DNA of 64,000 nucleotides from Desulfuromonas sp. AOP6 (GCF_009731355.2 NZ_AP022810.1:1268001-1332000); one strand, 5' to 3'. Positions 52,326 through 62,411 are shown, counted from the first letter of the stretch. Notes: generated from the letters alone by a model not told the origin. Numbers and translations: made by a program.

Positions 52326-53702
52326 ATGACAGAATGGAAGGAAAAGCTCGAACGTCTGGTACGTTTTGCCAAGACGGGCAATCTTGAAATTGACGAGAAA
52401 TGGGTGGGGCGCCAAAAGAAGTTTCTGGTCAACCCGGCCAGAGTCGCCGCCCTGGTGTTTCATGATTTCTTCGCCGATGGCTGTCTCATACGAGCCTCCG
52501 CGCTGACTTACACCACTCTCCTTTCCCTGGTGCCGCTGCTGGCCCTCATGTTCGCCCTGCTTAAAGGTCTGGGGGTGCAGAACACCCTTGAGCCGATTAT
52601 TCTGCAAAATCTGGCCGTCGGTTCCGAAGATATCGTATCCCAGGTTATCACCTACATCAATAATACCCATGTCGGCCGTCTAGGGATGGTCGGCCTTCTA
52701 GCGCTGTTGGTTACCGTTACCACCCTGATGACCAACATCGAAAAAAGTTTTAATCATATCTGGGGTGTTCAGGAAACCCGCCCTCTCATCCGCCGGTTCT
52801 CTGACTACTTTTCGGTGCTCACTATTGGACCCCTGCTGGTTATTGCCGCCATTTCCATTACGTCTACTCTGCAGAGTGAAACCTTTGGCGCCAAAATAGA
52901 AGCCTTGCCTTATGTCTGGCAGACCTTTCTGTTCTTCCTGAAATTTGTCCCCTATGTAGGCATGTGGATTGTTTTTACAGTTCTTTATCTCTTCATGCCT
53001 AACGGCAAGGTCAGCTACACGGCGGCTATCATCGGTGGCGTCTTTGGCGGAACCCTCTGGCAACTAGCTCAGTGGGCGTATGTGGAATTTCAGATCGGCA
53101 TGGCTCGCTACAACGCCATTTATGGGACGATGGCGGCGCTGCCTATCCTCATGGTCTGGATCTATATAAGTTGGCTCATTGTCCTGCTTGGTCTCGAAGT
53201 GACCTATGCCTGGCAGCATCTGCGGTTGGTTCCGAGCGATGTGCGGGCAGAACAGGTAAGTTATGCCTGCCGGCAGCATATCGCGCTGGTCATCCTGCTG
53301 CTGGTGGCCAAAAGATTTTATCAGGGAAAACCGGCCTGGACGCTGGAAGATTTTGCCCTGGAACTGGGCTTGCCGCCACGCTTGGCGGACAGCGTCCTCA
53401 GCCGTCTGGTGCATCTGGGGCTTCTGAGCAAGGGAGGAGACGAGCGGGAACCCCTGGTTTATCAGCCGGGACGTTCGCCTGAAACCCTGAAAGTTGCCGA
53501 TATCCTTAAAGCCCTTGAAGATGAAGGGATTCGATACGAAAGGATGCCATCTTCGTCCGAGAGGCAGCTTGTGCGCGATTTGGAAAATCAGATTAAAACG
53601 ACAGAAATAGACGCTCTTCAGGGTGTTACCTTGCAAGACCTGGTGAATCGTCTCGCGGATAATGACGGTGAAAAAACGGAGAAGGAAGCTGCGGCTACTT
53701 AA
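52326..53702 (+). CDS. YihY/BrkB-family inner-membrane protein with C-terminal winged-helix region
   Basis: The 458-residue protein has about six membrane segments in its first 300 residues (YihY, virulence-factor BrkB family; ASALTYTTLLSLVPLLALMFALL and GTMAALPILMVWIYISWLIVLLG are recognisable). A soluble C-terminal region of about 130 residues follows (TLEDFALELGLPPRLADSVL), resembling a winged helix. Related proteins were once annotated as ribonuclease BN, wrongly. Function is unknown. The last four bases overlap the convergent lpxH gene. Confidence 0.88.
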   Translation: MTEWKEKLERLVRFAKTGNLEIDEKWVGRQKKFLVNPARVAALVFHDFFADGCLIRASALTYTTLLSLVPLLALMFALLKGLGVQNTLEPIILQNLAVGSEDIVSQVITYINNTHVGRLGMVGLLALLVTVTTLMTNIEKSFNHIWGVQETRPLIRRFSDYFSVLTIGPLLVIAAISITSTLQSETFGAKIEALPYVWQTFLFFLKFVPYVGMWIVFTVLYLFMPNGKVSYTAAIIGGVFGGTLWQLAQWAYVEFQIGMARYNAIYGTMAALPILMVWIYISWLIVLLGLEVTYAWQHLRLVPSDVRAEQVSYACRQHIALVILLLVAKRFYQGKPAWTLEDFALELGLPPRLADSVLSRLVHLGLLSKGGDEREPLVYQPGRSPETLKVADILKALEDEGIRYERMPSSSERQLVRDLENQIKTTEIDALQGVTLQDLVNRLADNDGEKTEKEAAAT

Positions 53703-54409
53703 AAAGTACGCAGGGAAAAGGCGCCATCTTCATAAACGGCATAGCTGTACTGGGTGATCCAGTCCCCTAAGGCGATAAGAGTGCCCTCGGCGGAAGAATC
53801 GAACAGGGGTGTGTGGAAATGACCCGTGATGACCGCTTGGTGGCCTTCAACGAATAGGTGATTCGCATGGCGGCGCAGCGCCTGTTCGGGCAGATGATGG
53901 CCTTGTTTGCCGCCCCGACGTTCTTTGCTGCGACGGCTGCCCCAGCGTGAGATAGCCCAGGTCAGGTCGGGTGGTACGATGGCCATGAGAAAGGTGAGAA
54001 AGCGGCTACGAAGAAAACGCCTCAGCAGCCGGTATCCCTTGTCCTCCTGATTGACCAGGTCGCCGTGGCCAATATAGACTTTTATGCCGTCAATGGTGAT
54101 GGAACCGCCGTCGGGGAGAATGTGACAGCTGAGTTCATTCCTGAAATAGGGACCGAGGTTGAAATCGTGATTCCCTTCGACATAAACGATTTCCACCCCC
54201 TGGCCGCGCAATCGTCGCAAGGCTTCAAGCAGCGGTACATAAGGGGAAAATACCACGCTCCGGTAGCCAACCCAGAACTCAAAGATATCGCCAAGAAGAT
54301 AGAGGGTGCGTATCCCCGCTCCCTCCGATTCGAGAAAATGGAGAAGGCGCTGATAGTTGCTGTCAGCGGGGTTTAACAGGTGGGCATCGGCGAGGAAGAT
54401 ATCTTTCAT
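53699..54409 (-). CDS. lpxH: UDP-2,3-diacylglucosamine diphosphatase (LpxH-type)
   Basis: The 236-residue metallophosphatase has the motifs DAH (ADAHL), GDIFEFWVG, GNHDF, GHGD and GHFHTP, the calcineurin-like set of LpxH, which removes UMP from UDP-2,3-diacylglucosamine in lipid A synthesis. The start at 54409 gives the usual MKDIFLADAH N-terminus; the frame extends 34 codons upstream without domain features. No clear Shine-Dalgarno is seen. It is divergent from the ZIP transporter gene. Confidence 0.88.
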   Translation of the reverse strand: MKDIFLADAHLLNPADSNYQRLLHFLESEGAGIRTLYLLGDIFEFWVGYRSVVFSPYVPLLEALRRLRGQGVEIVYVEGNHDFNLGPYFRNELSCHILPDGGSITIDGIKVYIGHGDLVNQEDKGYRLLRRFLRSRFLTFLMAIVPPDLTWAISRWGSRRSKERRGGKQGHHLPEQALRRHANHLFVEGHQAVITGHFHTPLFDSSAEGTLIALGDWITQYSYAVYEDGAFSLRTF

Positions 54410-54498
54410 GGGGCGACTATAGTGAGCGTGAAAAGCAAAGTCAAGCGGCCTGCAAGGATCTGGTTCCATCGACGTGTCGCCTTTTATCGAGGGAAGAA

Positions 54499-55311
54499 AT
54501 GATCGAGACATTTTATACTCTTCATCCCGTGATGCAGGCCTTTCTGGCTACGTGCATGACCTGGCTGGTGACATCCCTAGGTGCCAGCGCGGTTTTTTTC
54601 AGCCGTCAGCCCAGCCGGAAAATGCTCGATATCATGCTCGGCTTCGCGGCCGGGGTCATGATCGCCGCCAGCTACTGGTCCCTGCTGGCTCCGGCCCTTG
54701 AAATGGCGGAAAGTCAGGGGAGCGTGCCCTGGGTTCCTGCCGCAGTGGGTTTTTTGGCCGGGGGCTTTTTTTTGCGTCTGGTCGACAAGTTTCTGCCGCA
54801 TCTGCACCTCTTTCTGCCAAGAAGCGAGGCTGAAGGGATCACCACCAAGTGGCGACGCAGCACTCTTTTTGTGCTGGCCGTCACCCTGCATAACATTCCG
54901 GAAGGACTGGCGGTAGGGGTGGCCTTCGGCGCTGTTGCCGCCGGGCTCCCCTCGGCGACAGCCCCGGCCGCCATGGCGCTTGCCATCGGCATCGCCATTC
55001 AGAATTTCCCCGAAGGGATGGCGGTATCAGTCCCCTTGCGGCGAGAAGGGGTTTCCCGTTTTAAAAGTTTTATGGCAGGCCAGTTTTCTGGCATGGTCGA
55101 GGTCTTTGCCGGAGTGATCGGCGCCGCCACCGTGATGATTTCCCAGCCTATCCTGCCCTATGCCTTGTCCTTTGCCGCCGGCGCCATGATTTTTGTCGTC
55201 GTTGAGGAGGTGATTCCTGAGTCTCAGAGCGGCAATCATGCCGATGCCGCCACTATGGGCGTTATGCTGGGGTTTACCGTGATGATGATTCTTGATGTCG
55301 CTCTGGGGTGA
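54499..55311 (+). CDS. ZIP-family metal transporter
   Basis: The 270-residue protein has about eight membrane segments and the ZIP metal-binding helices: LAVTLHNIPEGLAVGVAFGA in segment 4 and NFPEGMAVSVPLRREG in segment 5, with His, Asn, Pro and Glu ligands. It should take up zinc or another divalent metal such as Fe2+ or Mn2+; the metal is not deducible. GAGGGAAGAA precedes the ATG. The lipoprotein peptidase gene starts just after its stop. Confidence 0.9.
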   Translation: MIETFYTLHPVMQAFLATCMTWLVTSLGASAVFFSRQPSRKMLDIMLGFAAGVMIAASYWSLLAPALEMAESQGSVPWVPAAVGFLAGGFFLRLVDKFLPHLHLFLPRSEAEGITTKWRRSTLFVLAVTLHNIPEGLAVGVAFGAVAAGLPSATAPAAMALAIGIAIQNFPEGMAVSVPLRREGVSRFKSFMAGQFSGMVEVFAGVIGAATVMISQPILPYALSFAAGAMIFVVVEEVIPESQSGNHADAATMGVMLGFTVMMILDVALG

Positions 55312-55324
55312 TGTGGGAAGAGAT

Positions 55325-56275
55325 ATGATGAAAAAAACAGTCCTGCTTCTGGGTCTCTGTCTTTTGCTGACAGGCTGTATTACGGTCAAAGGACTGCTGG
55401 CTCCAGGTGCGGCGCCCCTCAAAGAGCATGTGGTCCTAGGGGAGGGTCGCGCAAAAATTCTGGTGGTCGATATCAGCGGTATCCTGGTTATGGACCGTCT
55501 GGGACCCGACTTTTTTAGCAAGCGTGATCCTGTGTTGTCCCGGATGCGGGAAGAACTGGATCTTGCCCGCAAGGACAAAAACATTATCGGGCTGCTTCTG
55601 CGTATCGACAGTTCCGGCGGGTCGGTCACGGCGAGCGATATCCTCTACCACGAAATTTCCCGTTTCGGACGAGAACGACAATTACCTATTGTCGCCCTCG
55701 TCCTCGATAAGGCACTTTCGGGTGGCTACTATGTGGCCCTTGCCGCCGATGAAATCATCGTTCATCCCACCTCCGTGGTCGGGGGCGTAGGCGTGGTGGC
55801 CCTCAAATTCAACCTGGCCGGGCTGCTGGAAAAGTGGGGAATCGCCGACGATAGCGTCAAGAGTGGCGAATATAAGGACTTCTGGTCACCACTGCGGGCC
55901 AGCAGCCCTGAAGAGGCCGCCCTGATGCAGGGGATCACCGACCGTCTGCATCAGAGATTCATCGACCTGGTAGCGGCACGCCGCGGCATCAAGGATTGTA
56001 CCTTGAAGCAGGTTGCAAAAGGCACCCTGTTCGATGCGAAGCCCGCCCAGGCCCTTCGCCTGGTCGATTCTCTCGGTTATTTCGATGAGGCTGTAGAACG
56101 GGTCTCCCAACTGGCGGGCGTGGAAAAGGCCAGGGTCATTATCTACCGCCGTCCCGGCGCCAGGGCCGGCAGTATCTATGCCGCCTCCAACCCCGTGTTG
56201 CATACGATGATGCGCCTGGAGGGAATTGCTGAGGAAATGACAGGTCCTTCTTTCCGATACCAGGTGGCCCCGTGA
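55325..56275 (+). CDS. SppA-like S49 peptidase, lipoprotein
   Basis: The 316-residue protein has a lipobox LLLTGC (Cys about residue 18) and one S49 domain. Its likely catalytic Ser is in ALSGGYYVALAAD and the general base Lys is in SGEYKDFWSP, in the order of SppA-type signal peptide peptidases. Such enzymes degrade signal peptides or membrane protein fragments. The start is uncertain between ATG at 55325 and 55328; GGGAAG lies five to eight bases upstream. The next gene starts four bases before its end. Confidence 0.88.
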   Translation: MMKKTVLLLGLCLLLTGCITVKGLLAPGAAPLKEHVVLGEGRAKILVVDISGILVMDRLGPDFFSKRDPVLSRMREELDLARKDKNIIGLLLRIDSSGGSVTASDILYHEISRFGRERQLPIVALVLDKALSGGYYVALAADEIIVHPTSVVGGVGVVALKFNLAGLLEKWGIADDSVKSGEYKDFWSPLRASSPEEAALMQGITDRLHQRFIDLVAARRGIKDCTLKQVAKGTLFDAKPAQALRLVDSLGYFDEAVERVSQLAGVEKARVIIYRRPGARAGSIYAASNPVLHTMMRLEGIAEEMTGPSFRYQVAP

Positions 56276-56736
56276 GCCATGCCACCGCAGACGAAAACAT
56301 CCCCAGGATTTCTGTCCGGATTCGTGTCGGTCTCAAAGGCGGTTTCCAGACGACTTTCAAACTCCTGAAATTTGTTCTACCCCTGTATGTGGCTGTCGAC
56401 CTGCTCAAGGGCACGGCTGTGGTTGAAATCATCGGCAGCTGGTTCGCCCCGCTGATGAAGCTTTTTGGATTGCCTGGCGAAGCCGCTTTTGCCTTTGTAG
56501 CCGCCTTTCTGCTTAACCTCTATGCGGCGATTGCCATCATGGCTCCCTTGGATTTGACCCCCTGGCAGGTTACCCAGTGTGGGTTGATGATGGGGATTGC
56601 CCACAATCTGCTGCTCGAAGGGGCTGTTCTTGGCTCCACGGGTGCTCGGGGTGGCGTCCTCACCGCCTGCCGCCTGCTCATTGCCATGCTCGTCGGCCTT
56701 GCGATGCAGGGTCTGCACACCCTTGGAGGCTGGTGA
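56272..56736 (+). CDS. Nucleoside recognition/gate-domain membrane protein, first half
   Basis: The 154-residue membrane protein has about four hydrophobic segments of the nucleoside-recognition (Gate) type (FKLLKFVLPLYVAVDLLKG; GIAHNLLLEGAVLGSTGARG). It begins with GTG, overlapping the peptidase stop by four bases, and is followed directly by a second Gate-type gene, resembling the SpmA/SpmB arrangement. Function is unknown. Confidence 0.78.
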   Translation: MSHATADENIPRISVRIRVGLKGGFQTTFKLLKFVLPLYVAVDLLKGTAVVEIIGSWFAPLMKLFGLPGEAAFAFVAAFLLNLYAAIAIMAPLDLTPWQVTQCGLMMGIAHNLLLEGAVLGSTGARGGVLTACRLLIAMLVGLAMQGLHTLGGW

Positions 56737-57173
56737 TGGAAGCTCTTGTCCCGGCCGTGCTGGGTGCCCTGAAACTGGCCCTTAAATTGGTCATCATTAT
56801 CGTTCCCCTGGTGACGCTCTTTGAGGTGCTCCGCTATATGCCCATCTTTCGCCGCGCGGGACGTGCCGTGGATCCTCTTATGCGCGGCATGGGGTTGACG
56901 AGGGATGCCGCCGTTCCCCTTTTTACCGGCATTTTCCTCGGTATTGCCTACGGCGCCGGCATCATCATCCGGGTGGCGCAGGAAAAGAAACTGCCCAAGC
57001 GGGAGCTCTTTCTGATGGGACTGTTTCTCGCCACCTGCCACGCGGTCGTGGAAGATACGCTCATTTTTGTGGTTATAGGCGGCGATGCCTGGATCATGCT
57101 CGGGGTCAGGGTATTGATTGCCGTTGCCCTGACCGCTCTGCTGGCGAGGCTGTGGAAACTGCGAAACGACTGA
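56736..57173 (+). CDS. Nucleoside recognition/gate-domain membrane protein, second half
   Basis: The 145-residue membrane protein has about four hydrophobic segments and the Gate-type blocks TRDAAVPLFTGIFLGIAYGAGII and LATCHAVVEDTLIFV. It starts on the last base of the preceding gene with GGAGG seven bases upstream, so the two halves are translationally coupled. Two such halves are likely to act together as one membrane complex; the transported or sensed molecule is unknown. Confidence 0.78.
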   Translation: MEALVPAVLGALKLALKLVIIIVPLVTLFEVLRYMPIFRRAGRAVDPLMRGMGLTRDAAVPLFTGIFLGIAYGAGIIIRVAQEKKLPKRELFLMGLFLATCHAVVEDTLIFVVIGGDAWIMLGVRVLIAVALTALLARLWKLRND

Positions 57174-57202
57174 CAGAAACCTTTTTGAAAAAGAACGATG
57201 AG

Positions 57203-58216
57203 ATGACCTGTCTGCGCCCGTTCATTCATCGAGTTTTATTAAGCGCTTCGATACTCACTGTCTTGGGCTCTGCAGGTGTTGCCACGGCCAGCGACAACGG
57301 CGGCAGTGGCATCTTCAATCTACGCTCCCAGTCTCCCATGCAGAGCCTGCGCATGGTAACCCCCTTCCAGCCGGCGGGCACCATCAGGCCAGGCTGGCAG
57401 CTTTTATTGACGGCAACTCTCTCCAATGTCTGGGCCCAGGAGAGCTCCTATGCCATGGATTACGAAATGGCCGATGTCCAGGCCATTATTGGCTACGGTT
57501 TCAGTCAACGTCTCGAACTGGCTGCCGGCTATGATAATCGCGCCTATTATGGTGGGGTTCTCGATGGCTTTATCCAGGGCTTTCACGATCTCTTCGGCAT
57601 TGATCAGAATGGGCGCGACGAGGTGCCCAAGGGGCAGAGCCGGGTCGTTCGCACGGATATCGCGTCCGAAGAATCAGACGCCGACGTCTTCAATAACAGC
57701 GGCCTTAGTCTCATGCTTAAATATGACGCCTTTGCCGGAAGCCGCTGGCTTCCAGCTATCAACATGTCAGGCTCTGTCCGTTATGGCCTCGATAACGGTA
57801 AGGCGTTCAAGAATAACCATCCCGTGGATTACGGGTTTTCGCTCGGTTTCGGTAAACGTTTCAGCGAACGTTGGTATACCCACCTGATATTTTCCTATAC
57901 GATCTTCGATCTCACCGTGGCAGGAGACTTTAATGGGTTCACTCCTATCCGCATGGAAAATCAGCAGGCCGGTGGGTTGCTCTCTTTTGGCTACGAATAT
58001 TCACCACGATGGACCTTTCTGGGCCAGTATATGGTGCAGGAGGCAGCCATCAAGGACATCAGCGGTCTTGACGAACCGAGCCACGAGATACACTTCGGGG
58101 TCAAATACAGCGCTCCACGGCGGGGGACTTTCGAATTCGCCATCATCCAGAATATCGTCAGTATGGATAACAGTCCCGATTTCGGAATTCATCTCGGCTG
58201 GACCTACCCGTTCTAG
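57203..58216 (+). CDS. DUF3187-like outer-membrane protein
   Basis: The ~337-residue protein has a signal peptide (hydrophobic about 8-22, ATASD) and an extended beta-barrel-like body ending in an aromatic residue (WTYPF). Regions such as TPFQPAGTIRPGWQLLLTAT and IGYGFSQRLELAAGYDNRAY resemble the DUF3187 family. Function is unknown. The ATG at 57203 is chosen because it begins at the signal peptide; the frame extends 17 codons into the preceding gene. Confidence 0.72.
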   Translation: MTCLRPFIHRVLLSASILTVLGSAGVATASDNGGSGIFNLRSQSPMQSLRMVTPFQPAGTIRPGWQLLLTATLSNVWAQESSYAMDYEMADVQAIIGYGFSQRLELAAGYDNRAYYGGVLDGFIQGFHDLFGIDQNGRDEVPKGQSRVVRTDIASEESDADVFNNSGLSLMLKYDAFAGSRWLPAINMSGSVRYGLDNGKAFKNNHPVDYGFSLGFGKRFSERWYTHLIFSYTIFDLTVAGDFNGFTPIRMENQQAGGLLSFGYEYSPRWTFLGQYMVQEAAIKDISGLDEPSHEIHFGVKYSAPRRGTFEFAIIQNIVSMDNSPDFGIHLGWTYPF

Positions 58217-58431
58217 AATAAAGCTGTTCGCGGAGACGGCATGGTCAAGGCCGGATAGTACCCGATACACAGGTCCCCTCAATCCCCTATGCTGATACGA
58301 ACCTGTCTTTTCTAAGGTATGCCTCCTTTGTTTTGTTTTTCGGAAAAAATGGCCGGATTCTTCTACTGTTATCAGGCAAAAACTGATAAAAATATTGATC
58401 AATGACCGTTTTGCAGGGAGATGAACGATCG

Positions 58432-59130
58432 ATGAGCGCCAAAGGGAAAGATTTTTCCGTCGTGGTACTCGATTTTGAAACGACTGGCATGGCCCCGGAT
58501 CGTGGAGATCGGGCCATTGAAGTCGGCGCCGTACGGATTGATTCCGGTCGTATCGTAGACCGTTTTCAAAGTCTCATGCATCCCGGTATGCGGGTCAGTC
58601 CCTTTATTGAAGATTACACCGGGATCACCAACGCCATGCTCAGGGATGCTCCTTCTCCCGTTGAGGTGATGCGGGATTTTCACCGTTTTTTGGGGGACTG
58701 TCCGCTGATCGCCCATAATGCGTCTTTCGACCGGCGCTTTCTGGAAGCCGAGTTCAGACGGGCCGGACTGCCTTTACCATCCGAATACGCCTGCTCCCTG
58801 CTGGTGGCTCGGCGGATTTACCCCGAGGCCCCCAACCACAAACTGGCCACTCTGGTTCATTACCGGACTTTGCCCGTCGGTAATTTTCATCGTGCCCTGG
58901 CCGATGCCGAAATGACCGCGCATCTCTGGCTAAGGATGATGGAAGATATCCGCAACCGTTGCGGTCTCAGGATGGTTCCTTTTTCCCTTATGCAGGAATT
59001 GGGAAAGGTCAAAATCAAAAGAGTGTCTGAATTTTTGGAGTCGGCCGCAGGCGACGCTGACTCTGATCACAAAAACGCGCCGGGGCTCATCTTTACCAAG
59101 ACCCTGCGAACAGGAGAATCACCATGTTGA
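58432..59130 (+). CDS. DnaQ-like 3'-5' exonuclease (DEDDh)
   Basis: The 232-residue protein has the DEDDh exonuclease set: DFETTG (Asp/Glu of motif I), IAHNASFDRRFL (motif II) and HRALADAEMT (motif III His and Asp). It could be a proofreading-like or RNA-trimming exonuclease not tied to a polymerase. The ATG at 58432 has GGAG 11 bases upstream; an in-frame ATG at 58402 lacks a site. The next gene overlaps its end by seven bases. Confidence 0.88.
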   Translation: MSAKGKDFSVVVLDFETTGMAPDRGDRAIEVGAVRIDSGRIVDRFQSLMHPGMRVSPFIEDYTGITNAMLRDAPSPVEVMRDFHRFLGDCPLIAHNASFDRRFLEAEFRRAGLPLPSEYACSLLVARRIYPEAPNHKLATLVHYRTLPVGNFHRALADAEMTAHLWLRMMEDIRNRCGLRMVPFSLMQELGKVKIKRVSEFLESAAGDADSDHKNAPGLIFTKTLRTGESPC

Positions 59131-59654
59131 TGATGAACAGAGAAACGGAAGAAAAGGGGATTCTGCAGGCGGCGCAGATGATCTGCATCGCCGCCAGGAC
59201 GGCACCCAAGGGAAGGGGCAAGGATCTACTGGTATCGGCTATTCTTGCGGGCGAGGACAAGACGGCCTTGCAACGAAAGATGGTCGAAATTGCCGAGCGC
59301 GATTCCGTGTCTTTTTTTGCCCGTGATGCCGGCAATCTTGAACAGTCTCCTGTGCTGGTGCTGTTGGGCACCCGCAAGGAGGCCATGGGATTGCCGCATT
59401 GCGGTTTCTGTGGTTTTGCCGACTGCGCCACCATGGTCAAGGCGGGCGGAACCTGCTCTTTCAACAGCGGGGACCTCGGTATTGCCGTCGGGTCTGCCGT
59501 AAGCCGGGCAGCCGATATGCGCATTGACAACCGCATCATGTATTCGGCCGGCAAGGCGGCGGTCGAGATGAAGCTTCTGGGCCCCGAAGTTGCCATCGCT
59601 TACGGCATTCCCCTGTCTGTTTCCGGCAAGAGCCCTTTCTTTGACCGCAAGTAA
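59124..59654 (+). CDS. DUF2148 ferredoxin-like protein
   Basis: The 176-residue protein contains a Cys-rich centre (CGFCGFADC with a further Cys at GGTCSF) of the DUF2148 type, which may bind an iron-sulfur cluster. Function is unknown; related proteins are common in anaerobes. CAGGAGAA precedes the ATG. It overlaps the exonuclease gene and is followed by a Nudix gene, so the three form one transcript. Confidence 0.85.
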   Translation: MLMMNRETEEKGILQAAQMICIAARTAPKGRGKDLLVSAILAGEDKTALQRKMVEIAERDSVSFFARDAGNLEQSPVLVLLGTRKEAMGLPHCGFCGFADCATMVKAGGTCSFNSGDLGIAVGSAVSRAADMRIDNRIMYSAGKAAVEMKLLGPEVAIAYGIPLSVSGKSPFFDRK

Positions 59655-59669
59655 AAGGCAGGGGAGGCT

Positions 59670-60263
59670 GTGACTGAAAAAAAGAGCGAAATATTCGATA
59701 TTGTGGACGAGAACGATCAGGTGATCGGTCAGGCGCCGCGTTCATGTTGTCACGGCGACCCGAGCCTCATCCACCGGGTGGCCCATGTGCTGGTGTTCAA
59801 CCCTGCCGGCAGCCTGCTGCTCCAGAAAAGGGCGCGAACCAAGGATATTCAGCCAGGTAAATGGGATACCAGTGTCGGCGGTCATCTCGATCCCGGTGAG
59901 AGTTATCGAGAGGCTGCTCTACGCGAAATGAAAGAGGAACTTGGGATCACGGGTATCCCTCTGACGTATCTCTATTCTTCCAAGATCCGCAATGACATCG
60001 AATCGGAGAATGTGGCTACCTATCTGACCTGCTATGATGGCGAACTGACGTTTCCCTTGGAAGAAATCGAGGAGGTGCGTTTCTGGTCAGGTGCTGAAAT
60101 TGACGCTGTCCTGGGGAGGGGGCAATTCACCCCCAATTTCGAGGAGGAATGGACCTTGTTCAAGGACTGGTGGCGACGTTTACCCATCGCCTCGGATCGT
60201 CCTGTCGCTTTTTGCGCCGGTGACAGTTTCCCGGATCTTCTGAAGGATTTGATCAATAATTAA
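59670..60263 (+). CDS. Nudix hydrolase
   Basis: The 197-residue protein has the Nudix box GGHLDPGESYREAALREM continuing KEELGI, which binds Mg and cleaves nucleoside-diphosphate-linked substrates. Its opening DIVDENDQVIG and the length resemble IPP-isomerase-like/YfcD-type Nudix enzymes; the substrate is not known. It starts with GTG three bases after a GGGGAGG site, which is unusually close. Confidence 0.88.
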   Translation: MTEKKSEIFDIVDENDQVIGQAPRSCCHGDPSLIHRVAHVLVFNPAGSLLLQKRARTKDIQPGKWDTSVGGHLDPGESYREAALREMKEELGITGIPLTYLYSSKIRNDIESENVATYLTCYDGELTFPLEEIEEVRFWSGAEIDAVLGRGQFTPNFEEEWTLFKDWWRRLPIASDRPVAFCAGDSFPDLLKDLINN

Positions 60264-60391
60264 TCAACGGGTCGCAGGTGTGATTAAAAGATCGCCAGCA
60301 CCTGAAGCCAAGTCGATAGGTCTTTTCTGTGCTTGATTAAAAAGGCTAGGCATTCCAGTGAGTTAAAAATTTGTTCGGCATTGATGGAATT

Positions 60392-60408
60392 AGGCAGGCA
60401 ATTTGCTA
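60392..60408 (+). promoter_or_regulatory. Candidate sigma-54 promoter of glnB-glnA
   Basis: AGGCAGG (GG at 60393-60394) and TTTGCT (GC at 60405-60406) have exact -24/-12 spacing and match the consensus at most positions. The predicted start lies near 60418, with a ~78-base leader containing two hairpins. Confidence 0.72.
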
Positions 60409-60422
60409 TTGTTTTGTGGAAA

Positions 60423-60472
60423 GCCGGTTATGTTTGTGCCGGCAGCCGTGACTTACTGGCCCGACAGGGCCA
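60423..60472 (+). promoter_or_regulatory. Two small hairpins in the glnB leader
   Basis: GCCGG (60423-60427) pairs with CCGGC (60439-60443), and TGGCCC (60457-60462) pairs with GGGCCA (60467-60472) around a GACA loop, in the presumed 5' leader. They may modulate message stability or translation; no known riboswitch class is recognised. Confidence 0.4.
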
Positions 60473-60477
60473 CATAA

Positions 60478-60834
<357 letters not shown>

Positions 60835-60904
60835 TTAATTTCTTCCTGTTCCGTGAACTCATTTTACAGGCCGAACGTATAACACCCGTCAAAGGAGATT
60901 AAGA

Positions 60905-62314
60905 ATGACACCAAGAGAAGTTGTCGCGTTTGCGACAGAGAACAAAGTCGAAATGGTTGATTACAAGTTCCTCGATTTCGTAGGGATCTGGCAACACTTC
61001 ACGACCCCGATCAGTGAGTTCGGTGAGGAGGTTTTCGAGGAAGGTCTTGGTTTTGATGGGTCTTCGATCCGCGGATGGCAGCCGATTCATAACAGTGACA
61101 TGACGCTCATTCCCGATCCGACCACGGCTAAAATCGACCCGTTTCCTGAAATTGCGACGCTCAGCATCATCTGCAATATCTATGATCCCATCACCAAGGA
61201 AGGCTACACCCGCGATCCCCGTTTCATCGCCCGCAAGGCGGAAGCCTACCTGAAGTCGACGGGGATTGCCGACACGGCCTATTTCGGTCCCGAGCCTGAG
61301 TTTTTCGTTTTTGACGACGTGCGTTTCTCTTCCAGCGCCAACCAGGCCTTCTACTGCGTTGATTCCATAGAAGGTGCCTGGAACACCGGTCGCGAGGAAT
61401 ACCCTAACCTTGGCTATAAACCGGCTCACAAGGGCGGGTATTTCCCGGTTGCGCCCACCGATTCTCTCATTGACGTGCGTAACGAGATGGTACAGGTACT
61501 GCAGAGCGTCGGCATGCGTATCGAGGCCTCACATCATGAGGTCGCTTCCGGTGGTCAGTGCGAAATCGACATGCGTTTCGATTCCCTGCTACACATGGGC
61601 GATACCCTGCAATGGTTCAAGTACATCATTAAAAACGTGGCCTACCGCAACGGCAAAACCGTTACCTTCATGCCCAAGCCCATTTTTGGCGATAACGGTT
61701 CGGGGATGCACTGCCATCAGTCTTTGTGGAAGGATGGCGTCAACCTCTTTGCCGGCGACGGTTACGGTGGCCTCTCCAAAATAGCCATGTACTACCTCGG
61801 TGGCATCATGAAGCACGCCAAGGCTTTGTGTGCTTTCACCAATCCCAGCACCAACTCCTACAAGCGTCTGGTCCCCGGCTACGAAGCGCCGGTCAACCTG
61901 GCTTATTCCAATCGCAACCGCTCGGCTTCCCTGCGGATTCCTGTTACCAGCAATCCCAAGTCGAAGCGCATCGAATACCGTACCCCCGATCCGTCCTGCA
62001 ACGGCTACCTGGCCTTTTCGGCCATGCTCATGGCCGGTCTTGACGGCATCGAAAATAAAATCGATCCGGGCGATCCCCTCGACAAGGACATCTACGGTCT
62101 GTCTCCTGAAGAACTCAAGGATATCCCCAATGTCGCCGGCACCCTTGAGGAAGCACTGCGCTATCTGAAAGAGGATCACGCCTTTCTGCTCAAAGGGGAT
62201 GTCTTCACGGAAGATGTCATCGAAAAGTGGATCGAGTATAAAACCGAGGCGGAGGTCAACGCTGTTCGCATGCGTCCCGTGCCCCTGGAATTTGCCCTCT
62301 ACTACGACTGCTGA
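60905..62314 (+). CDS. glnA: Glutamine synthetase, type I
   Basis: The 469-residue enzyme condenses ammonia and glutamate with ATP. Key features are [19 protein letters not shown], the metal/substrate segment MHCHQSLWK, and [11 protein letters not shown]. The probable adenylylation Tyr lies in [10 protein letters not shown], so it is a GSI-beta type enzyme regulated by adenylylation. AAAGGAGATT precedes the ATG. It is co-regulated with glnB. Confidence 0.96.
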   Translation: MTPREVVAFATENKVEMVDYKFLDFVGIWQHFTTPISEFGEEVFEEGLGFDGSSIRGWQPIHNSDMTLIPDPTTAKIDPFPEIATLSIICNIYDPITKEGYTRDPRFIARKAEAYLKSTGIADTAYFGPEPEFFVFDDVRFSSSANQAFYCVDSIEGAWNTGREEYPNLGYKPAHKGGYFPVAPTDSLIDVRNEMVQVLQSVGMRIEASHHEVASGGQCEIDMRFDSLLHMGDTLQWFKYIIKNVAYRNGKTVTFMPKPIFGDNGSGMHCHQSLWKDGVNLFAGDGYGGLSKIAMYYLGGIMKHAKALCAFTNPSTNSYKRLVPGYEAPVNLAYSNRNRSASLRIPVTSNPKSKRIEYRTPDPSCNGYLAFSAMLMAGLDGIENKIDPGDPLDKDIYGLSPEELKDIPNVAGTLEEALRYLKEDHAFLLKGDVFTEDVIEKWIEYKTEAEVNAVRMRPVPLEFALYYDC

Positions 62315-62340
62315 TTTTGAAGGGTTAAATCTCGAAGCAG

Positions 62341-62374
62341 AAACGCCCCTGGTCCATCGTGACCAGGGGCGTTT
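62341..62374. terminator. Bidirectional terminator between glnA and thrC
   Basis: A thirteen-base-pair inverted repeat (62341-62353 with 62362-62374) with an A run on the left and T run on the right lies between the convergent glnA and thrC genes. Confidence 0.9.
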
Positions 62375-62411
62375 CTGTGTTCAGGCTTGGCGAGAAAAAG
62401 ATCCGTACCCT

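Noticed and set aside
61589-62179. A minus-strand open frame opposite glnA
   Set aside because: Antisense to glnA, which is certain; no initiation signal.
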